Origin: Indolivaga macrotermitis
Lineage (GTDB): Bacteria; Bacteroidota; Bacteroidia; Bacteroidales; Dysgonomonadaceae
Reading direction: 5' to 3'
Assembly (NCBI RefSeq): GCF_900128985.1
Contig: NZ_FQUC01000009.1
Coordinates: 113,033 to 177,032, forward strand
Length of the DNA stretch: 64,000 bases
The notes under the pieces are model-generated. The model worked only from the letters and a program-made list of their open reading frames with translations, had not been told where the DNA came from and did no database searches. Shown in pieces: positions 9,074-18,846 of this stretch. Made by a program: the position numbers and the translations under genes. Each line of letters opens with the position of its first letter. Positions within the stretch are counted from its first letter, which is position 1.

Positions 9074-10333
9074 ATGGAATTATACTACTCGTTTTCTATA
9101 TTGATTGTAATCGCAACAATATTTTATTATTTGAATTTACGTTTTCTTAAACTACCCGCAACGATAGGTATTATGGTTATAGCCATGATATTATCTATTG
9201 GTTTAGTGTTTATAGGGAATCTTGTAACGAAGGGGCCTCTCCAAAATTTTTCAGTATTGATAGGCAGTATTAACTTTTCGCAAATGCTGATGAGCTGTAT
9301 GCTGAACTTTCTTCTATTTGCTGGTGCCATCCATATTAACATGAGTGATTTGAAAGAACAGAAAGTTCCGGTGATGGTTTTTTCAACACTAAGTGTTGTT
9401 ATTTCGACATTCGTAGTGGGGTTTACCTTATATTTTCTACTAAATGTGCTGCTTCCGGCTAATCTGAATTTACAAATATCATTGATATACTGTTTACTGT
9501 TCGGAGCTTTGATTTCACCTACCGATCCTATTGCTGTATTAAGTATATTGAAACAGGCTAAAGTCTCGAAATCATTGGAAACAAAAGTAGCCGGAGAATC
9601 ATTATTCAATGATGGTGTCGCTGTAGTAGTGTTTGCTGTAATTCTTAATGTAGCACAAGGGCAGGCCATAGATTTGTCTTTTTCCCATATATCATGGTTG
9701 TTCATTAAAGAAGCACTGGGCGGATTTGTTGTTGGTGTTATTTTGGGGTATATTGCTGCTTGGGCTATGAAAACGGGCAACGATTATAAATTATCTGTAT
9801 TAATAACGCTATCGGTTGTAATGGGAGGTGCTCTTGTCGCACATTCGATGCATATATCCGGACCATTGACTATGGTAGCTGCCGGATTGATTATAGGAGA
9901 GTCGAAACGTCAAAGATATGAAAATGAAGAGAATGATCAGGTCAACCATGTAGGAGCTTTCTGGGGGTTATTAGATGAGGTTTTAAACGCAATACTCTTC
10001 CTGTTTATTGGATTCGAATTACTCTTAATCCCTAACTTGCATGAATATTGGTTAATAGGTAGTATTTGTATTTTAGTCGTGTTATTTTCCCGTTACATTT
10101 CGATAAAGATACCTACACTGGTTATTCCTTTTAAAGAAAAATTTTCGAGCGGAACAATAAAGATATTAGTTTGGGGTGGGCTTCGAGGCGGTGTGTCTAT
10201 TGCTTTGGCGTTATCGATACCTGAAGGGGGGATGAAGCCTATATTGATTGCTGCAACTTATTTTGTTGTCGTGTTTTCTATTATTGTACAAGGATTAACT
10301 ATAGGTAAATTAGCGAATAGAATTAAGATATAA
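9074..10333 (+). CDS. CPA1-family Na+/H+ antiporter (NhaP-like)
   Basis: Inner-membrane sodium/proton exchanger with about twelve hydrophobic segments over 419 residues. The CPA1 motifs are visible: ISPTDPIAVLSIL in the middle helix and GESLFNDGVAVVVF, whose Asn-Asp pair forms the ion-binding site, plus the later WGGLRGGVSIALAL with the conserved arginine. There is no long cytoplasmic tail. It has its own promoter and converges on the ybaK-like gene, whose stop is only 6 bp away. A second antiporter of a different superfamily lies at 1273-3558. Confidence 0.92.
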   Translation: MELYYSFSILIVIATIFYYLNLRFLKLPATIGIMVIAMILSIGLVFIGNLVTKGPLQNFSVLIGSINFSQMLMSCMLNFLLFAGAIHINMSDLKEQKVPVMVFSTLSVVISTFVVGFTLYFLLNVLLPANLNLQISLIYCLLFGALISPTDPIAVLSILKQAKVSKSLETKVAGESLFNDGVAVVVFAVILNVAQGQAIDLSFSHISWLFIKEALGGFVVGVILGYIAAWAMKTGNDYKLSVLITLSVVMGGALVAHSMHISGPLTMVAAGLIIGESKRQRYENEENDQVNHVGAFWGLLDEVLNAILFLFIGFELLLIPNLHEYWLIGSICILVVLFSRYISIKIPTLVIPFKEKFSSGTIKILVWGGLRGGVSIALALSIPEGGMKPILIAATYFVVVFSIIVQGLTIGKLANRIKI

Positions 10334-10339
10334 GTAATC

Positions 10340-10819
10340 TTATTCCGATAATAGATATTGAACTTTAGCTCCGGCGATTTTTACTAGATCTGCCGGAGCT
10401 ATTTTTACTTGTAGGCCTCTTTGTCCTGCACTAATGTATATAAAGTCAAAATTATTACAGGTATCATGTATGTAGGTTGGGAATTTTTTCTTCATACCTA
10501 TAGGGGAACATGCTCCGCGTATATATCCGGTAATGCCTAACAAATCTTTCATCGGAATCATATGGCAACTTTTATTATCAGATACCTTAGCCGCAATTTT
10601 TAGATCCAACTCTTCGGCTCCAGGGATGATGCATACGAAATATCCCGATTTATCGCCTTGTAAAACTAAGGTTTTGAATATTTGTTCAATAGGTTCATCT
10701 AATACTTCGGCAACATGTACAGCACTAAGATCAGACTCGTCCACTTCATACGGAATGAGAGAGTAGTTTATTTTAGATTGATCTAATAATCTCGCAGCAT
10801 TAGTCTTATGTATTTTCAT
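10340..10819 (-). CDS. ybaK: YbaK/EbsC-family aminoacyl-tRNA deacylase (Cys-tRNA(Pro) type)
   Basis: Hydrolyses mischarged Cys-tRNA(Pro) in trans, acting in translation quality control. The 159-residue protein matches the family in length and has the core signature: FKTLVLQGDKSGYFVCIIPG, the catalytic-site lysine region DLKIAAKV, and GACSPIGMKKKFPTYID-like plus SAGQRGLQVKIAP. A TAACTTTG -7 box (minus strand 10855-10848) lies upstream. No dedicated terminator is needed because the neighbour converges. The exact tRNA specificity (YbaK versus ProX-like) is inferred from overall pattern. Confidence 0.88.
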   Translation of the reverse strand: MKIHKTNAARLLDQSKINYSLIPYEVDESDLSAVHVAEVLDEPIEQIFKTLVLQGDKSGYFVCIIPGAEELDLKIAAKVSDNKSCHMIPMKDLLGITGYIRGACSPIGMKKKFPTYIHDTCNNFDFIYISAGQRGLQVKIAPADLVKIAGAKVQYLLSE

Positions 10820-11123
10820 TTATATTTATATAATTCAATAATAATTACAAAGTTAATCGGCATGTTTAGCAGAGAACATGAAATTGATGTTAATAAAAGC
10901 ATCGAAGTTCCAATTTTTAGTTAAAAAATATCCAAGTGGATACTAATTTGTTTGATAAATATAAATTGTATTTTTTTATTCTCTATATTTGCTGTGCATA
11001 GAGATATTATTACAGACAGTATTTAAATATTTTTCAAGTAGGCCTTGGTAAGTTATTTCATTTCTCTCTGAAATTTGATTCTTTGCAAAACACAGTATTA
11101 TTTATTTTTTTAATTACATTTTT
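10820..11123. promoter_or_regulatory. AT-rich divergent region and long leader of the RRM gene
   Basis: A 304-bp region without a gene. TATATTTG at 10984-10991 is the best plus-strand -7 box. If used, it gives the RRM gene a leader of about 125 nt, long for this genome and reminiscent of post-transcriptionally controlled cold-shock-type leaders. The minus-strand box for ybaK is at 10848-10855. Confidence 0.45.
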
Positions 11124-11468
11124 ATGAACATTTTTATTGCAGGGTTAAGCTATAGTATCACAGATGCTGACCTAAATGATTTATTCGGAGAGTATGGCGA
11201 AATTACTTCTGCTAAGGTTATCATGGACAGAGACACTAACCGTTCAAAAGGTTACGGATTTGTTGAAATGAACGACGAGGCTGCTGGCCAAAAAGCTATC
11301 GACGAATTAAACGGTGCAGAATACGATGGAAGAACTATCTCTGTATCAGTTGCACGTCCAAGAGCTGAAGGCGGTGGCGGTGGCCAACGTAGAAGCGGTG
11401 GTAACGGCGGCGGTTTCAACAGAAGCAGAGGCGGTAACGGTGGTGGTTACAACCGTGACAGATATTGA
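11124..11468 (+). CDS. RRM-domain RNA-binding protein with Gly/Arg-rich tail
   Basis: A 114-residue protein consisting of one RNA-recognition motif (residues 1-80) and a glycine/arginine/asparagine-rich tail (about 85-114). RNP2 (NIFIAGLSY) and RNP1 (KGYGFVEM) are both intact, so it should bind single-stranded RNA. Bacteroidota encode several such proteins, reported as RNA chaperone-like regulators in Bacteroides. This phylum usually lacks obvious Hfq, which makes the role plausible. The gene stands alone with a long AT-rich leader and a terminator at 11500. Targets are unknown. Confidence 0.92.
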   Translation: MNIFIAGLSYSITDADLNDLFGEYGEITSAKVIMDRDTNRSKGYGFVEMNDEAAGQKAIDELNGAEYDGRTISVSVARPRAEGGGGGQRRSGGNGGGFNRSRGGNGGGYNRDRY

Positions 11469-11499
11469 TATTTAGATTTTTTATATATACGATATCAGA

Positions 11500-11527
11500 A
11501 GGGATAGTATTAACTATCCCTTTTCTG
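11500..11527 (+). terminator. terminator after RRM gene
   Basis: A 10-bp stem AAGGGATAGT (11500-11509) pairs with 11514-11523 across a 4-nt loop and is followed by TTTTCTGTT. Confidence 0.85.
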
Positions 11528-11556
11528 TTGTAAAGCACGTTTTTTTGTTAACTTTG
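11527..11556 (+). promoter_or_regulatory. candidate promoter for the lptF-like / ribBA / aminotransferase run
   Basis: GTTG at 11527-11530, an 18-bp spacer and TAACTTTG at 11549-11556, 24 bp before the permease ATG. The -33 box is imperfect. Confidence 0.55.
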
Positions 11557-11579
11557 CAAGCGAAAATACAACAAGATTA

Positions 11580-13406
11580 ATGCTTCGTATAAAACGCTTA
11601 TATTTATATATTTTACAATCTTTTGTGCCGGTGTTTTTTATGACATTTGCCATCAGTTTGTTTATTATATTGATGCAATTCCTTTGGAAATATGTTGAAG
11701 ATCTGGTCGGTAAAGGGCTGGAAGTTCATGTGTTGACCGAATTGTTTCTATATGCAGCCTTAACCCTTGTACCAATGGCATTGCCATTAGCTATACTTTT
11801 GGCATCCTTGATGACTTTCGGAAATCTGGGAGAACGTTTTGAGTTAACGGCTATAAAAGCAGCCGGCATTTCTTTGTTAAGGGCTATGCGCCCCTTAATT
11901 ATTCTGATAACTGCTATAAGTATTGGGGCATTCTATTTTCAGAATGATGTTATTCCTAAAGTAAATGTAAAATTCCGGACATTAATGATCTCCATTAAAC
12001 AAAAGTCGCCGGAATTAGATATTCCAGAAAATACATTTTATTCGGATATTGAAAATTATAATCTTTTTGTAAAAGAAAAAGATAAGGAGACCGGAATGCT
12101 CCGTGATGTGATGATTTATGATGTGTCAAAAGGTTTTGACAATATGGCTGTAATTGTTTGTGATTCGGCTAAGATGAAAATGTCATCACATAAAGATTAT
12201 CTGATGCTGACCTTATTTTATGGGCAACAGTTTTCGAACCTGAAACAAACCGGATTTAGAGATAATATATCTTCGTCGAGTCAGTTTGTACCCTATACCA
12301 GAGAGATATTCAAAGAGAAAAAGGTAATTATTCCGTTTGATGCTAATTTTAATAGAATAGATGAGTCTGCAATGGAAGGTACCCAGCTGGCAAAAAATAT
12401 AACACAATTAAGATCATCTATCGATTCATTATCGCTAATTGTAGATAGTTTGAATATTACTGACCGTAAGATAATGGTTACTCGTGCTTATGTGAGTACG
12501 CGTAATATTATTCCGGCTTCTGACTCTTTGTCAGACAAAAGTAAAGTCAGGCAAATGTCTTTAGATTCGATTCTGACATCTTTTTCTGCACAGGAGAAGC
12601 AACGTGTTTATTCGAGTGCTGCATCTGCTTCCGAGAATGGAAAAAATGATATGATGTTCCGTTCTTTTATAAAGATCGATCTGCAAAAGAAGATAAGAGG
12701 TCACAATGTCGAATTACAACGTAAGTTTACATTATCTTTTGCTTGTCTTGTATTCTTTTTTATCGGAGCTCCGTTAGGTGCTATTATACGCAAGGGCGGA
12801 TTAGGTATGCCTGTTGTGGTCTCAGTAATATTGTTTATTATTTATTACATTATAGATAATGTCGGTTATAAAATGGCCAGAGATGGAGTTTGGCCGGTTT
12901 GGCAAGGTGTTTGGTTAAGTTCATTTATCCTTTTCCCTCTGGGCGCATTTATAACCTATAAGGCGATTAATGATTCTGCCCTATTTAATGCAGATGCGTA
13001 CCGGAATTATTATATACGCTTTTTCGGAGACCGGACAGCAATGTCTATGGAGCAACTTTATATAGCTTATAACCGCAATGTTAGGTATGGACTTATTACA
13101 TTTGCTATCTGCATTGTTTTAGTCGTATTATCGTCTCTTACCGGAGGTTTTCTGGGGGGATTGTTCACCGTCTTTACATGGATAAGTGGGATTGCTTATA
13201 TCATATTATTTATACAGTTCTTTTTGGAAAGATATGAATTTTATAAAAGAGCTAAACAGGAATCGGAGATAAGTATAAAAGAGATGGTCTTTACCTTTAC
13301 AATAGGGGTATTCTTTTATTTTGTTTTGTATCTTTATTATAGAAATAAGATGGCAAAAATGCTTGGAGACAGTGAATCCGGGCAAAAAGCTGTTCTAAAT
13401 ATTTAA
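11580..13406 (+). CDS. LptF/LptG-family (YjgP/YjgQ) permease with extra C-terminal helices
   Basis: Inner-membrane subunit of the LPS export ABC system (LptB2FG), which extracts LPS and feeds the periplasmic bridge. The N-terminal half carries the typical membrane segments and the amphipathic [19 protein letters not shown] region. A periplasmic beta-rich domain follows (about 130-385), then further helices starting [20 protein letters not shown]. The protein is 608 residues long against about 360 for the E. coli forms. Part of the excess is a larger periplasmic insert and part is a C-terminal extension with about three more hydrophobic segments (roughly 495-595). The ribBA ATG is 5 bp after the stop, so the genes are co-transcribed. 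A second permease of the family lies at 49725. Which is LptF and which LptG cannot be decided from sequence alone. Confidence 0.88.
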   Translation: MLRIKRLYLYILQSFVPVFFMTFAISLFIILMQFLWKYVEDLVGKGLEVHVLTELFLYAALTLVPMALPLAILLASLMTFGNLGERFELTAIKAAGISLLRAMRPLIILITAISIGAFYFQNDVIPKVNVKFRTLMISIKQKSPELDIPENTFYSDIENYNLFVKEKDKETGMLRDVMIYDVSKGFDNMAVIVCDSAKMKMSSHKDYLMLTLFYGQQFSNLKQTGFRDNISSSSQFVPYTREIFKEKKVIIPFDANFNRIDESAMEGTQLAKNITQLRSSIDSLSLIVDSLNITDRKIMVTRAYVSTRNIIPASDSLSDKSKVRQMSLDSILTSFSAQEKQRVYSSAASASENGKNDMMFRSFIKIDLQKKIRGHNVELQRKFTLSFACLVFFFIGAPLGAIIRKGGLGMPVVVSVILFIIYYIIDNVGYKMARDGVWPVWQGVWLSSFILFPLGAFITYKAINDSALFNADAYRNYYIRFFGDRTAMSMEQLYIAYNRNVRYGLITFAICIVLVVLSSLTGGFLGGLFTVFTWISGIAYIILFIQFFLERYEFYKRAKQESEISIKEMVFTFTIGVFFYFVLYLYYRNKMAKMLGDSESGQKAVLNI

Positions 13407-13411
13407 ATATT

Positions 13412-14629
13412 ATGTCAGTTATAAAATTAAATACGATTGAAGAAGCAATCGAAGAGATTAGAAATGGCAATTTTGTCGTAGTTGTAGATGATGAAGATCG
13501 TGAAAATGAGGGAGATCTGATAATTGCAGCAGAAGCAATTACTCCGGAAAAAGTTAATTTTATGGAAACATATGCCAAAGGTCTACTATGTGTACCTTTG
13601 ACTAACGAACGTTGTGACGAGTTGGATCTTCCAATGATGGTTACATCAAACACCTCTGTTCATGCTACGCCATTTACAGTTTCTGTCGATTTGCTCGGAC
13701 ATGGTTGTACTACAGGTATATCTTCACACGATAGGGCTAAAACTATCTTGGCATTAGCAAACAAGGATACTCTGTCCGAAGATCTGGGACGACCTGGTCA
13801 TGTTTTTCCCTTAAGGGCCAGAGATAAAGGCGTTTTAAGTAGAATAGGACACACAGAGGCTGCTGTAGACTTGGCAAAATTGGCAGGTCTAGCACCGGCA
13901 GGTGTCCTAATCGAAATCAAGAAAGAAGATGGAGAAATGGCTCGTCTACCAGAGTTAGTAGAGTTTGCGAAAGAGCATAATCTTAAAATAGTATCAGTTG
14001 CCGATTTGGTTAAATACAGATTGGAACGTGAATCTTTAGTAGAAATAGGCGAAGAAGTGAAAATGCCGACAGAATATGGTGACTTCCATCTGATCCCTTT
14101 CAGACAAAAATCGAACGGATTAGAACATATCGCCTTGATAAAAGGTACATGGGAAAAAGATGAACCTATTTTGGTTCGTGTGCACTCGTCATGTATGACC
14201 GGAGATATATTCGGGTCGAGACGTTGCGAGTGTGGTGAACAACTGCACAAAGCAATGGAAATGATTCAAAAGGAAGGAAAAGGTGCAATCGTATATTTAA
14301 ATCAGGAAGGACGCGGTATTGGACTAATGGCTAAAATACAAGCCTATAAATTACAGGAGGAAGGATTAGATACTGTAGATGCCAATTTGCATTTAGGATA
14401 CAATGCAGATGAGAGAGATTATGGTGTTGGCGCTGCAATTCTCAGGGATCTGAATATAACCAAAATGCGTTTGATGTCAAATAATCCTGTCAAACGAGTA
14501 GGATTAGAGTCATTCGGTCTTCAGGTTGTCGAGAATGTCCCTATCGAGATTGAACCGAATAAATATAACTCATTCTATATGAAAACTAAAAAAGATAGAA
14601 TGGGACATACATTACATAACATCGATTGA
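13412..14629 (+). CDS. ribBA: bifunctional riboflavin biosynthesis protein RibBA
   Basis: Catalyses two entry steps of riboflavin synthesis. The N-terminal half (about 1-205) is 3,4-dihydroxy-2-butanone-4-phosphate synthase, with the acidic motif [14 protein letters not shown] and [13 protein letters not shown]. The C-terminal half (about 206-405) is GTP cyclohydrolase II, with the zinc cysteines in [20 protein letters not shown] and the [10 protein letters not shown] loop. Its 405 residues match the fused form. No FMN riboswitch is visible upstream, and only 5 bp separate it from the permease stop, so its expression depends on the upstream promoter. Confidence 0.96.
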   Translation: MSVIKLNTIEEAIEEIRNGNFVVVVDDEDRENEGDLIIAAEAITPEKVNFMETYAKGLLCVPLTNERCDELDLPMMVTSNTSVHATPFTVSVDLLGHGCTTGISSHDRAKTILALANKDTLSEDLGRPGHVFPLRARDKGVLSRIGHTEAAVDLAKLAGLAPAGVLIEIKKEDGEMARLPELVEFAKEHNLKIVSVADLVKYRLERESLVEIGEEVKMPTEYGDFHLIPFRQKSNGLEHIALIKGTWEKDEPILVRVHSSCMTGDIFGSRRCECGEQLHKAMEMIQKEGKGAIVYLNQEGRGIGLMAKIQAYKLQEEGLDTVDANLHLGYNADERDYGVGAAILRDLNITKMRLMSNNPVKRVGLESFGLQVVENVPIEIEPNKYNSFYMKTKKDRMGHTLHNID

Positions 14630-14690
14630 TGTTTTCATAAGTAAAGATTAAACTTAGTATCATAATATATTAAAAAGACAATTTTCTGAA

Positions 14691-15884
14691 ATGGCACAAG
14701 TAGCAGATCGTATTGCCAATTTATCGGCATCCGAGACATTAGTAATGTCGCAAAAGAGCTCTGAATTGAAAGCTCAGGGTATTGATGTTATAAATTTGAG
14801 TGTGGGGGAACCCGACTTCTATACACCTGATCATATAAAACAGGCTGCAAAAGATGCAATAGACGGAAATTTTTCTTTCTATTCGCCCGTTACAGGATAT
14901 CTATCTTTACGAAAAGCTATTTGCTCAAAGTTATTGACCGAAAATAACCTTTCATTTGAGCCCGATCAGATTGTATGTTCTAATGGAGCTAAACAGTCTG
15001 TTTACAATGTGTTATTGAGTGTTGTTAATCAGGGTGATGAAGTTATTATTCCAGCACCTTATTGGGTAAGTTATGTAGAAATGGTAAAACTGGCAGAGGG
15101 TAAAAGTGTTGTAATTTCTGCAGGAATAAATCAGAATTTTAAAATTACACCGGCTCAATTAGAAGCAGCTATTACACCAAAAACAAGAGCAATTATTCTT
15201 TGTTCGCCATCCAATCCTACAGGGAGCGTATATTCTAAAGAAGAATTGAAAGCCTTGGCTGATGTATTAGCTAAATATCCAAATATTATAGTGTTAGCTG
15301 ACGAGATTTATGAGCACATAAACTATATAGGGAAACATGAAAGTATTGCCCAATTCGAAAACATACGTGAGCGTGTAGTTATTATAAATGGGGTGTCTAA
15401 AGGATATGCTATGACCGGTTGGCGTCTAGGATGGATTGCTGCTCCTAAATGGATCGCTTCTGCCTGTAACAAACTGCAAGGGCAGTCCACATCCGGACCA
15501 TCATCTATAACTCAGAAAGCTGCAGAGGCTGCCTATATTGGAGACCAGTCGTGTGTGGAAACTATGCGTAAAGCTTTTGAGCGTCGTCGGAATTTAGTTT
15601 ATAAACTGACATCGGAAATAGAAGGTTTTAAACTCGAAAAGCCGGATGGGGCATTTTATGTTTTTCCTGATTGCTCATTCTATTTGGGTAAATCTTTCAA
15701 TGGTAAGACTATCGAAACATCTGGAGACCTCGCCATATTCTTATTGGAAGAAGGTCATGTTGCTTGTGTTGGTGGACAAGCTTTTGGTGCCCCCAATTGT
15801 ATTCGTTTTTCATATGCTACGGCAGATGATCTACTAATAGAAGCTTTAAAACGAGTAAAGGAAGCTTTGGCTAAATTGAAATAA
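14691..15884 (+). CDS. class I pyridoxal-phosphate aminotransferase (aspartate aminotransferase type)
   Basis: Transfers the amino group between aspartate (possibly also prephenate or aromatic acids) and 2-oxoglutarate using PLP. The fold-type I landmarks are present: NLSVGEPDF near the N-terminus, SNGAKQSVYN, the NPTG turn in CSPSNPTGSVYS, the DEIYEHI aspartate, the PLP-lysine motif INGVSKGYAMTGWRLGW and the C-terminal substrate arginine in CIRFSYA. Length, 397 residues, is standard for the Igamma (thermophile-like AspC) subgroup. It follows ribBA by 61 bp with no terminator between and is probably in the same transcript. A terminator follows. Confidence 0.92.
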   Translation: MAQVADRIANLSASETLVMSQKSSELKAQGIDVINLSVGEPDFYTPDHIKQAAKDAIDGNFSFYSPVTGYLSLRKAICSKLLTENNLSFEPDQIVCSNGAKQSVYNVLLSVVNQGDEVIIPAPYWVSYVEMVKLAEGKSVVISAGINQNFKITPAQLEAAITPKTRAIILCSPSNPTGSVYSKEELKALADVLAKYPNIIVLADEIYEHINYIGKHESIAQFENIRERVVIINGVSKGYAMTGWRLGWIAAPKWIASACNKLQGQSTSGPSSITQKAAEAAYIGDQSCVETMRKAFERRRNLVYKLTSEIEGFKLEKPDGAFYVFPDCSFYLGKSFNGKTIETSGDLAIFLLEEGHVACVGGQAFGAPNCIRFSYATADDLLIEALKRVKEALAKLK

Positions 15885-15906
15885 GAACAAATAATAAGTA
15901 CAATTA

Positions 15907-15941
15907 AAGCGGGTTTGAACTTTTCAAATCCGCTTTTGTTA
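15907..15941 (+). terminator. terminator after aminotransferase
   Basis: AAGCGG/CCGCTT and TTTGAA/TTCAAA segments pair (about 15907-15936) with one mismatch and are followed by TTTTGTTATTTT. Confidence 0.75.
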
Positions 15942-16130
15942 TTTTACTTGTGAATTTGAGAACTGCAGATTCCCAATAAACAAATTAGGCATGTTTTCTT
16001 AAAAAGAAAAAGCGGAAAGCGGATTTTATATTTATAAGAAATGATTTTTATTTCTTTTATATATCATCTATCTTTGCAGCGCTGAAAAAGTGTCGAGTAA
16101 TAATACTTAATTTCTTACCTATTATATAAA

Positions 16131-16715
16131 ATGATTTATACTGAAAATACATTGCATGAAACACCTCGGAGAGGTAGTATAGAGGTTATCTGTGGATCTA
16201 TGTTTTCAGGTAAAACGGAAGAATTACTCAGGCGTCTTAAACGAGCTAAAATAGCTAAGCAAGAGATCGAAATATTTAAACCGGCAATAGATACGCGTTA
16301 TTCGGAGGTTGAAATAATCTCGCATGATAAAAATTCTATACCTTCCACTGTGGTTGAACACTCGAGTAATATTTTGTTATTAGCGTCAAATATTGAAGTA
16401 GTAGGGATAGATGAAGCTCAGTTTTTTGATCAGGGATTAGTTGATGTTTGCCAACAGCTGGCGGATCAGGGATTAAGAGTCATAGTTGCAGGACTTGATA
16501 TGGATTTTAAAAGAAATCCTTTTGGCCCAATGCCGGGGCTTTGTGCTATAGCAGATGATGTTAAGAAAGTTCATGCAATTTGTGTCGAATGTGGACGGTT
16601 AGCTAATTATTCGTTTCGGCTTGTTTCTAATAATGACAAGCAGGTTATGTTAGGCGAATTACAAGAATATAAACCGCTTTGCCGTATTTGTTATATGAGG
16701 CTTATGAAAAAATAA
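16131..16715 (+). CDS. tdk: thymidine kinase
   Basis: Phosphorylates thymidine to dTMP in pyrimidine salvage. It is the type II, tetrameric zinc form. The P-loop is [11 protein letters not shown] (about residues 21-31), the Walker-B/DEAQ-like motif is [10 protein letters not shown], and the lasso and zinc site are formed by CVECGR and CRICY near the C-terminus. Its 194 residues fit the family. A -7 box TATCTTTG is at 16069-16076, 55 bp before the ATG. A stem-loop with GCATTT/AAATGC arms (about 16717-16750) follows the stop. Confidence 0.95.
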   Translation: MIYTENTLHETPRRGSIEVICGSMFSGKTEELLRRLKRAKIAKQEIEIFKPAIDTRYSEVEIISHDKNSIPSTVVEHSSNILLLASNIEVVGIDEAQFFDQGLVDVCQQLADQGLRVIVAGLDMDFKRNPFGPMPGLCAIADDVKKVHAICVECGRLANYSFRLVSNNDKQVMLGELQEYKPLCRICYMRLMKK

Positions 16716-16833
16716 TAAAGCATTTATTGATATATTTTAAATGCTTTATCTAGAATAAAAGAGAATGTATTCGCGAATATTTCTTTTGAGAAAAAGGGAT
16801 ATTCTAGTATTTACGGATTAAAATGGGCTCAGT

Positions 16834-18222
16834 ATGAAAAAAGAACTGAAAAACATTGTTCATCAAACCCAGTCTCTGATTAAAGTCGGAGATAAAAAGA
16901 AACTGAGAGTTTACTTAGATAGCCTTGATATTTCGGCTATAGAAGATCTAATTGACGAATTACCTGACTATGCTCCTTTAATCATCGAGACGATGAGCGC
17001 AAACAGAGCAGTTAATGTCTTTAGAATTCTGGATGTTCCAACTCAGGAACGAGTCATAAAAAAATTACCTAAGCTAAAGACAAAAGAACTTTTGTCTATT
17101 CTACCCCCAGATGATCAGACATCTTTATTAGGCGAACTAAAGGATGAAAACCTGATTCAGGAATTAATGGCAATGTTGTCTCCGGAAGATAAACTGGAGG
17201 TTGCGGCTTTATTATCTTATCCGGAAGATAGTGTCGGACGGTTAATGACACCTGACTATTTGGCTATAAATAGGAATATAACTGTACAAGAGACTCTGGA
17301 TACTATCCGGAAGAATGGAAAAAACTCCGAAACAATTGATGTTATTTATATATTGGATGACACAGGAGTTTTACTCGACGATTTACGTATTCGGGATTTA
17401 TTGATCGTTGATCCGCAAACCCGTATTTCAGATCTAATGGATAACCGGCTTATTTCATTAAAAGCAGAAGATCCACAGGAAGAAGCCATAAAGATATTCA
17501 AGATGAACAATAGAGTGGCATTACCTGTTGTTAATTCAGAAGGGGTATTACTCGGTATTGTTACAATAGATGATGTCTTGTGGATTGCAGACGAAGAATA
17601 TTCCGAAGATATGCAGCGCTTTGGGGGTAGTGGTACTCTGGACGAACCCTATCTGGATGTTCCTATCCACAAACTTGTTTGGAAACGGGCAGGGTGGCTA
17701 ATTGTTCTTTTTATAGGTGAATTACTAACTGCATCAGTTATGCAGTATTACGAAGACCAATTAGCAAAGGTGATTGTGTTAGCAATGTTCTTACCTTTAA
17801 TGATCTCGAGTGGAGGAAATAGCGGCTCACAGGCTTCTACTCTGATAATTCAAGCAATGGCAGTAGGAGATGTCCGTCTGTCTCATTGGTGGAGAGTTTT
17901 CAGACGGGAAATAGTTTCCGGTTTAAGTCTGGGTATTATTTTGGGTATTATTGGTTTTACACGTATTTATATCTGGCATTTCATCTTCCCTAATCTATAT
18001 GGAGACCATTGGATACTAGTGGCATCTACTGTATCTCTATCATTAGTCGGTATAGTACTTTGGGGTTCATTGATTGGCTCTATGTTACCTTTTATACTGA
18101 AGCGGTTAGGTGCCGACCCTGCAACATCATCAGCACCGTTTGTGGCTACAATAGTGGATGTTACAGGATTGATGATTTATTTATCTATTGCAGGAGTAAT
18201 TTTTGGGACAATACTTGATTAA
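16834..18222 (+). CDS. mgtE: MgtE magnesium transporter
   Basis: Mg2+ channel/transporter of the inner membrane, gated by cytosolic Mg2+ binding. Domain order is typical. An N-terminal alpha-superhelical MgtE_N domain (about 5-135, LPDYAPLIIETMSANRAVNV) is followed by two CBS repeats (about 136-260, with SVGRLMTPDYLAI). Five membrane helices follow (about 290-460), with the pore motif MISSGGNSGSQASTL. No M-box-like leader is evident in the 118 bp upstream. The DUF3806-like gene follows by 50 bp and may be co-transcribed. Confidence 0.95.
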   Translation: MKKELKNIVHQTQSLIKVGDKKKLRVYLDSLDISAIEDLIDELPDYAPLIIETMSANRAVNVFRILDVPTQERVIKKLPKLKTKELLSILPPDDQTSLLGELKDENLIQELMAMLSPEDKLEVAALLSYPEDSVGRLMTPDYLAINRNITVQETLDTIRKNGKNSETIDVIYILDDTGVLLDDLRIRDLLIVDPQTRISDLMDNRLISLKAEDPQEEAIKIFKMNNRVALPVVNSEGVLLGIVTIDDVLWIADEEYSEDMQRFGGSGTLDEPYLDVPIHKLVWKRAGWLIVLFIGELLTASVMQYYEDQLAKVIVLAMFLPLMISSGGNSGSQASTLIIQAMAVGDVRLSHWWRVFRREIVSGLSLGIILGIIGFTRIYIWHFIFPNLYGDHWILVASTVSLSLVGIVLWGSLIGSMLPFILKRLGADPATSSAPFVATIVDVTGLMIYLSIAGVIFGTILD

Positions 18223-18272
18223 TAATTTTTTCTGACTTAAAAGCTAACCAAAATATACTAAAATAATAAAGT

Positions 18273-18782
18273 ATGGAAGCGAACGATTTCGAACATAAGT
18301 CATTTGAAATTAATGGTAGGACTGTAGAATATAAAACTAAGGTTGTATCGAAGGTCGAACAGGACTTTATAAATCTGAGTGATAATAATAGAGAGTTTAT
18401 TGCATATAGTTTGGTGGATGCCGAAATCCTACTGAAACAACTGGATGCATCAAAAGACCTGTCATCTTATACTGCTTATGATTTAGATACATTGATAAAC
18501 TATTGGCTACATAAAAAATCGTGGTTTAAACATGTCTCAGAGGAGGAATTCGTTAATGCAATAGGTGCCGCATTCGGACATTGCTTGAATGTTAGATTCA
18601 AAACTATATGGACAATCGTAAGTGATGAATACGGAACTGATTTTGCGTGCATCTCAGAGTCTCCTAAGTTTCAAACATTTCCATTCAGCTCAGTTCGGAA
18701 AGCCGTGGAAGAGGGCAGGGAAGGACCGTTACAGGATATTATAGATTTGATAAATAAACACTTGTCTGATCAAGCGATATAA
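18273..18782 (+). CDS. DUF3806-like protein
   Basis: A 169-residue soluble protein with no signal peptide. The centre (about 85-145), FVNAIGAAFGHCLNVRFKTIWTIVSDEYG followed by FPFSSVRKAVEEG, matches the pattern I associate with DUF3806 proteins (AAFG...W...DEYG...P...v.k..e). The function of that family is unknown. It lies 50 bp after mgtE and before a strong bidirectional terminator, so it probably shares the mgtE transcript. Family assignment is from memory of the motif and is moderate. Confidence 0.7.
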   Translation: MEANDFEHKSFEINGRTVEYKTKVVSKVEQDFINLSDNNREFIAYSLVDAEILLKQLDASKDLSSYTAYDLDTLINYWLHKKSWFKHVSEEEFVNAIGAAFGHCLNVRFKTIWTIVSDEYGTDFACISESPKFQTFPFSSVRKAVEEGREGPLQDIIDLINKHLSDQAI

Positions 18783-18831
18783 TAAGAATAAAGAGGAAAA
18801 TTATCGATTAATTTTCCTCTTTATTCTTATT
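18781..18831. terminator. bidirectional terminator between convergent operons
   Basis: A 23-bp perfect inverted repeat (18781-18803 with 18809-18831) has a 5-nt loop. It sits between the DUF3806-like gene (plus) and the DUF4296 lipoprotein gene (minus) and serves both. Confidence 0.92.
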
Positions 18832-18846
18832 AGTTATATATAGGTC

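Noticed and set aside
13300..13420. FMN riboswitch before ribBA
   Set aside because: Only 5 bp separate ribBA from the upstream permease gene; no aptamer-like sequence is present.
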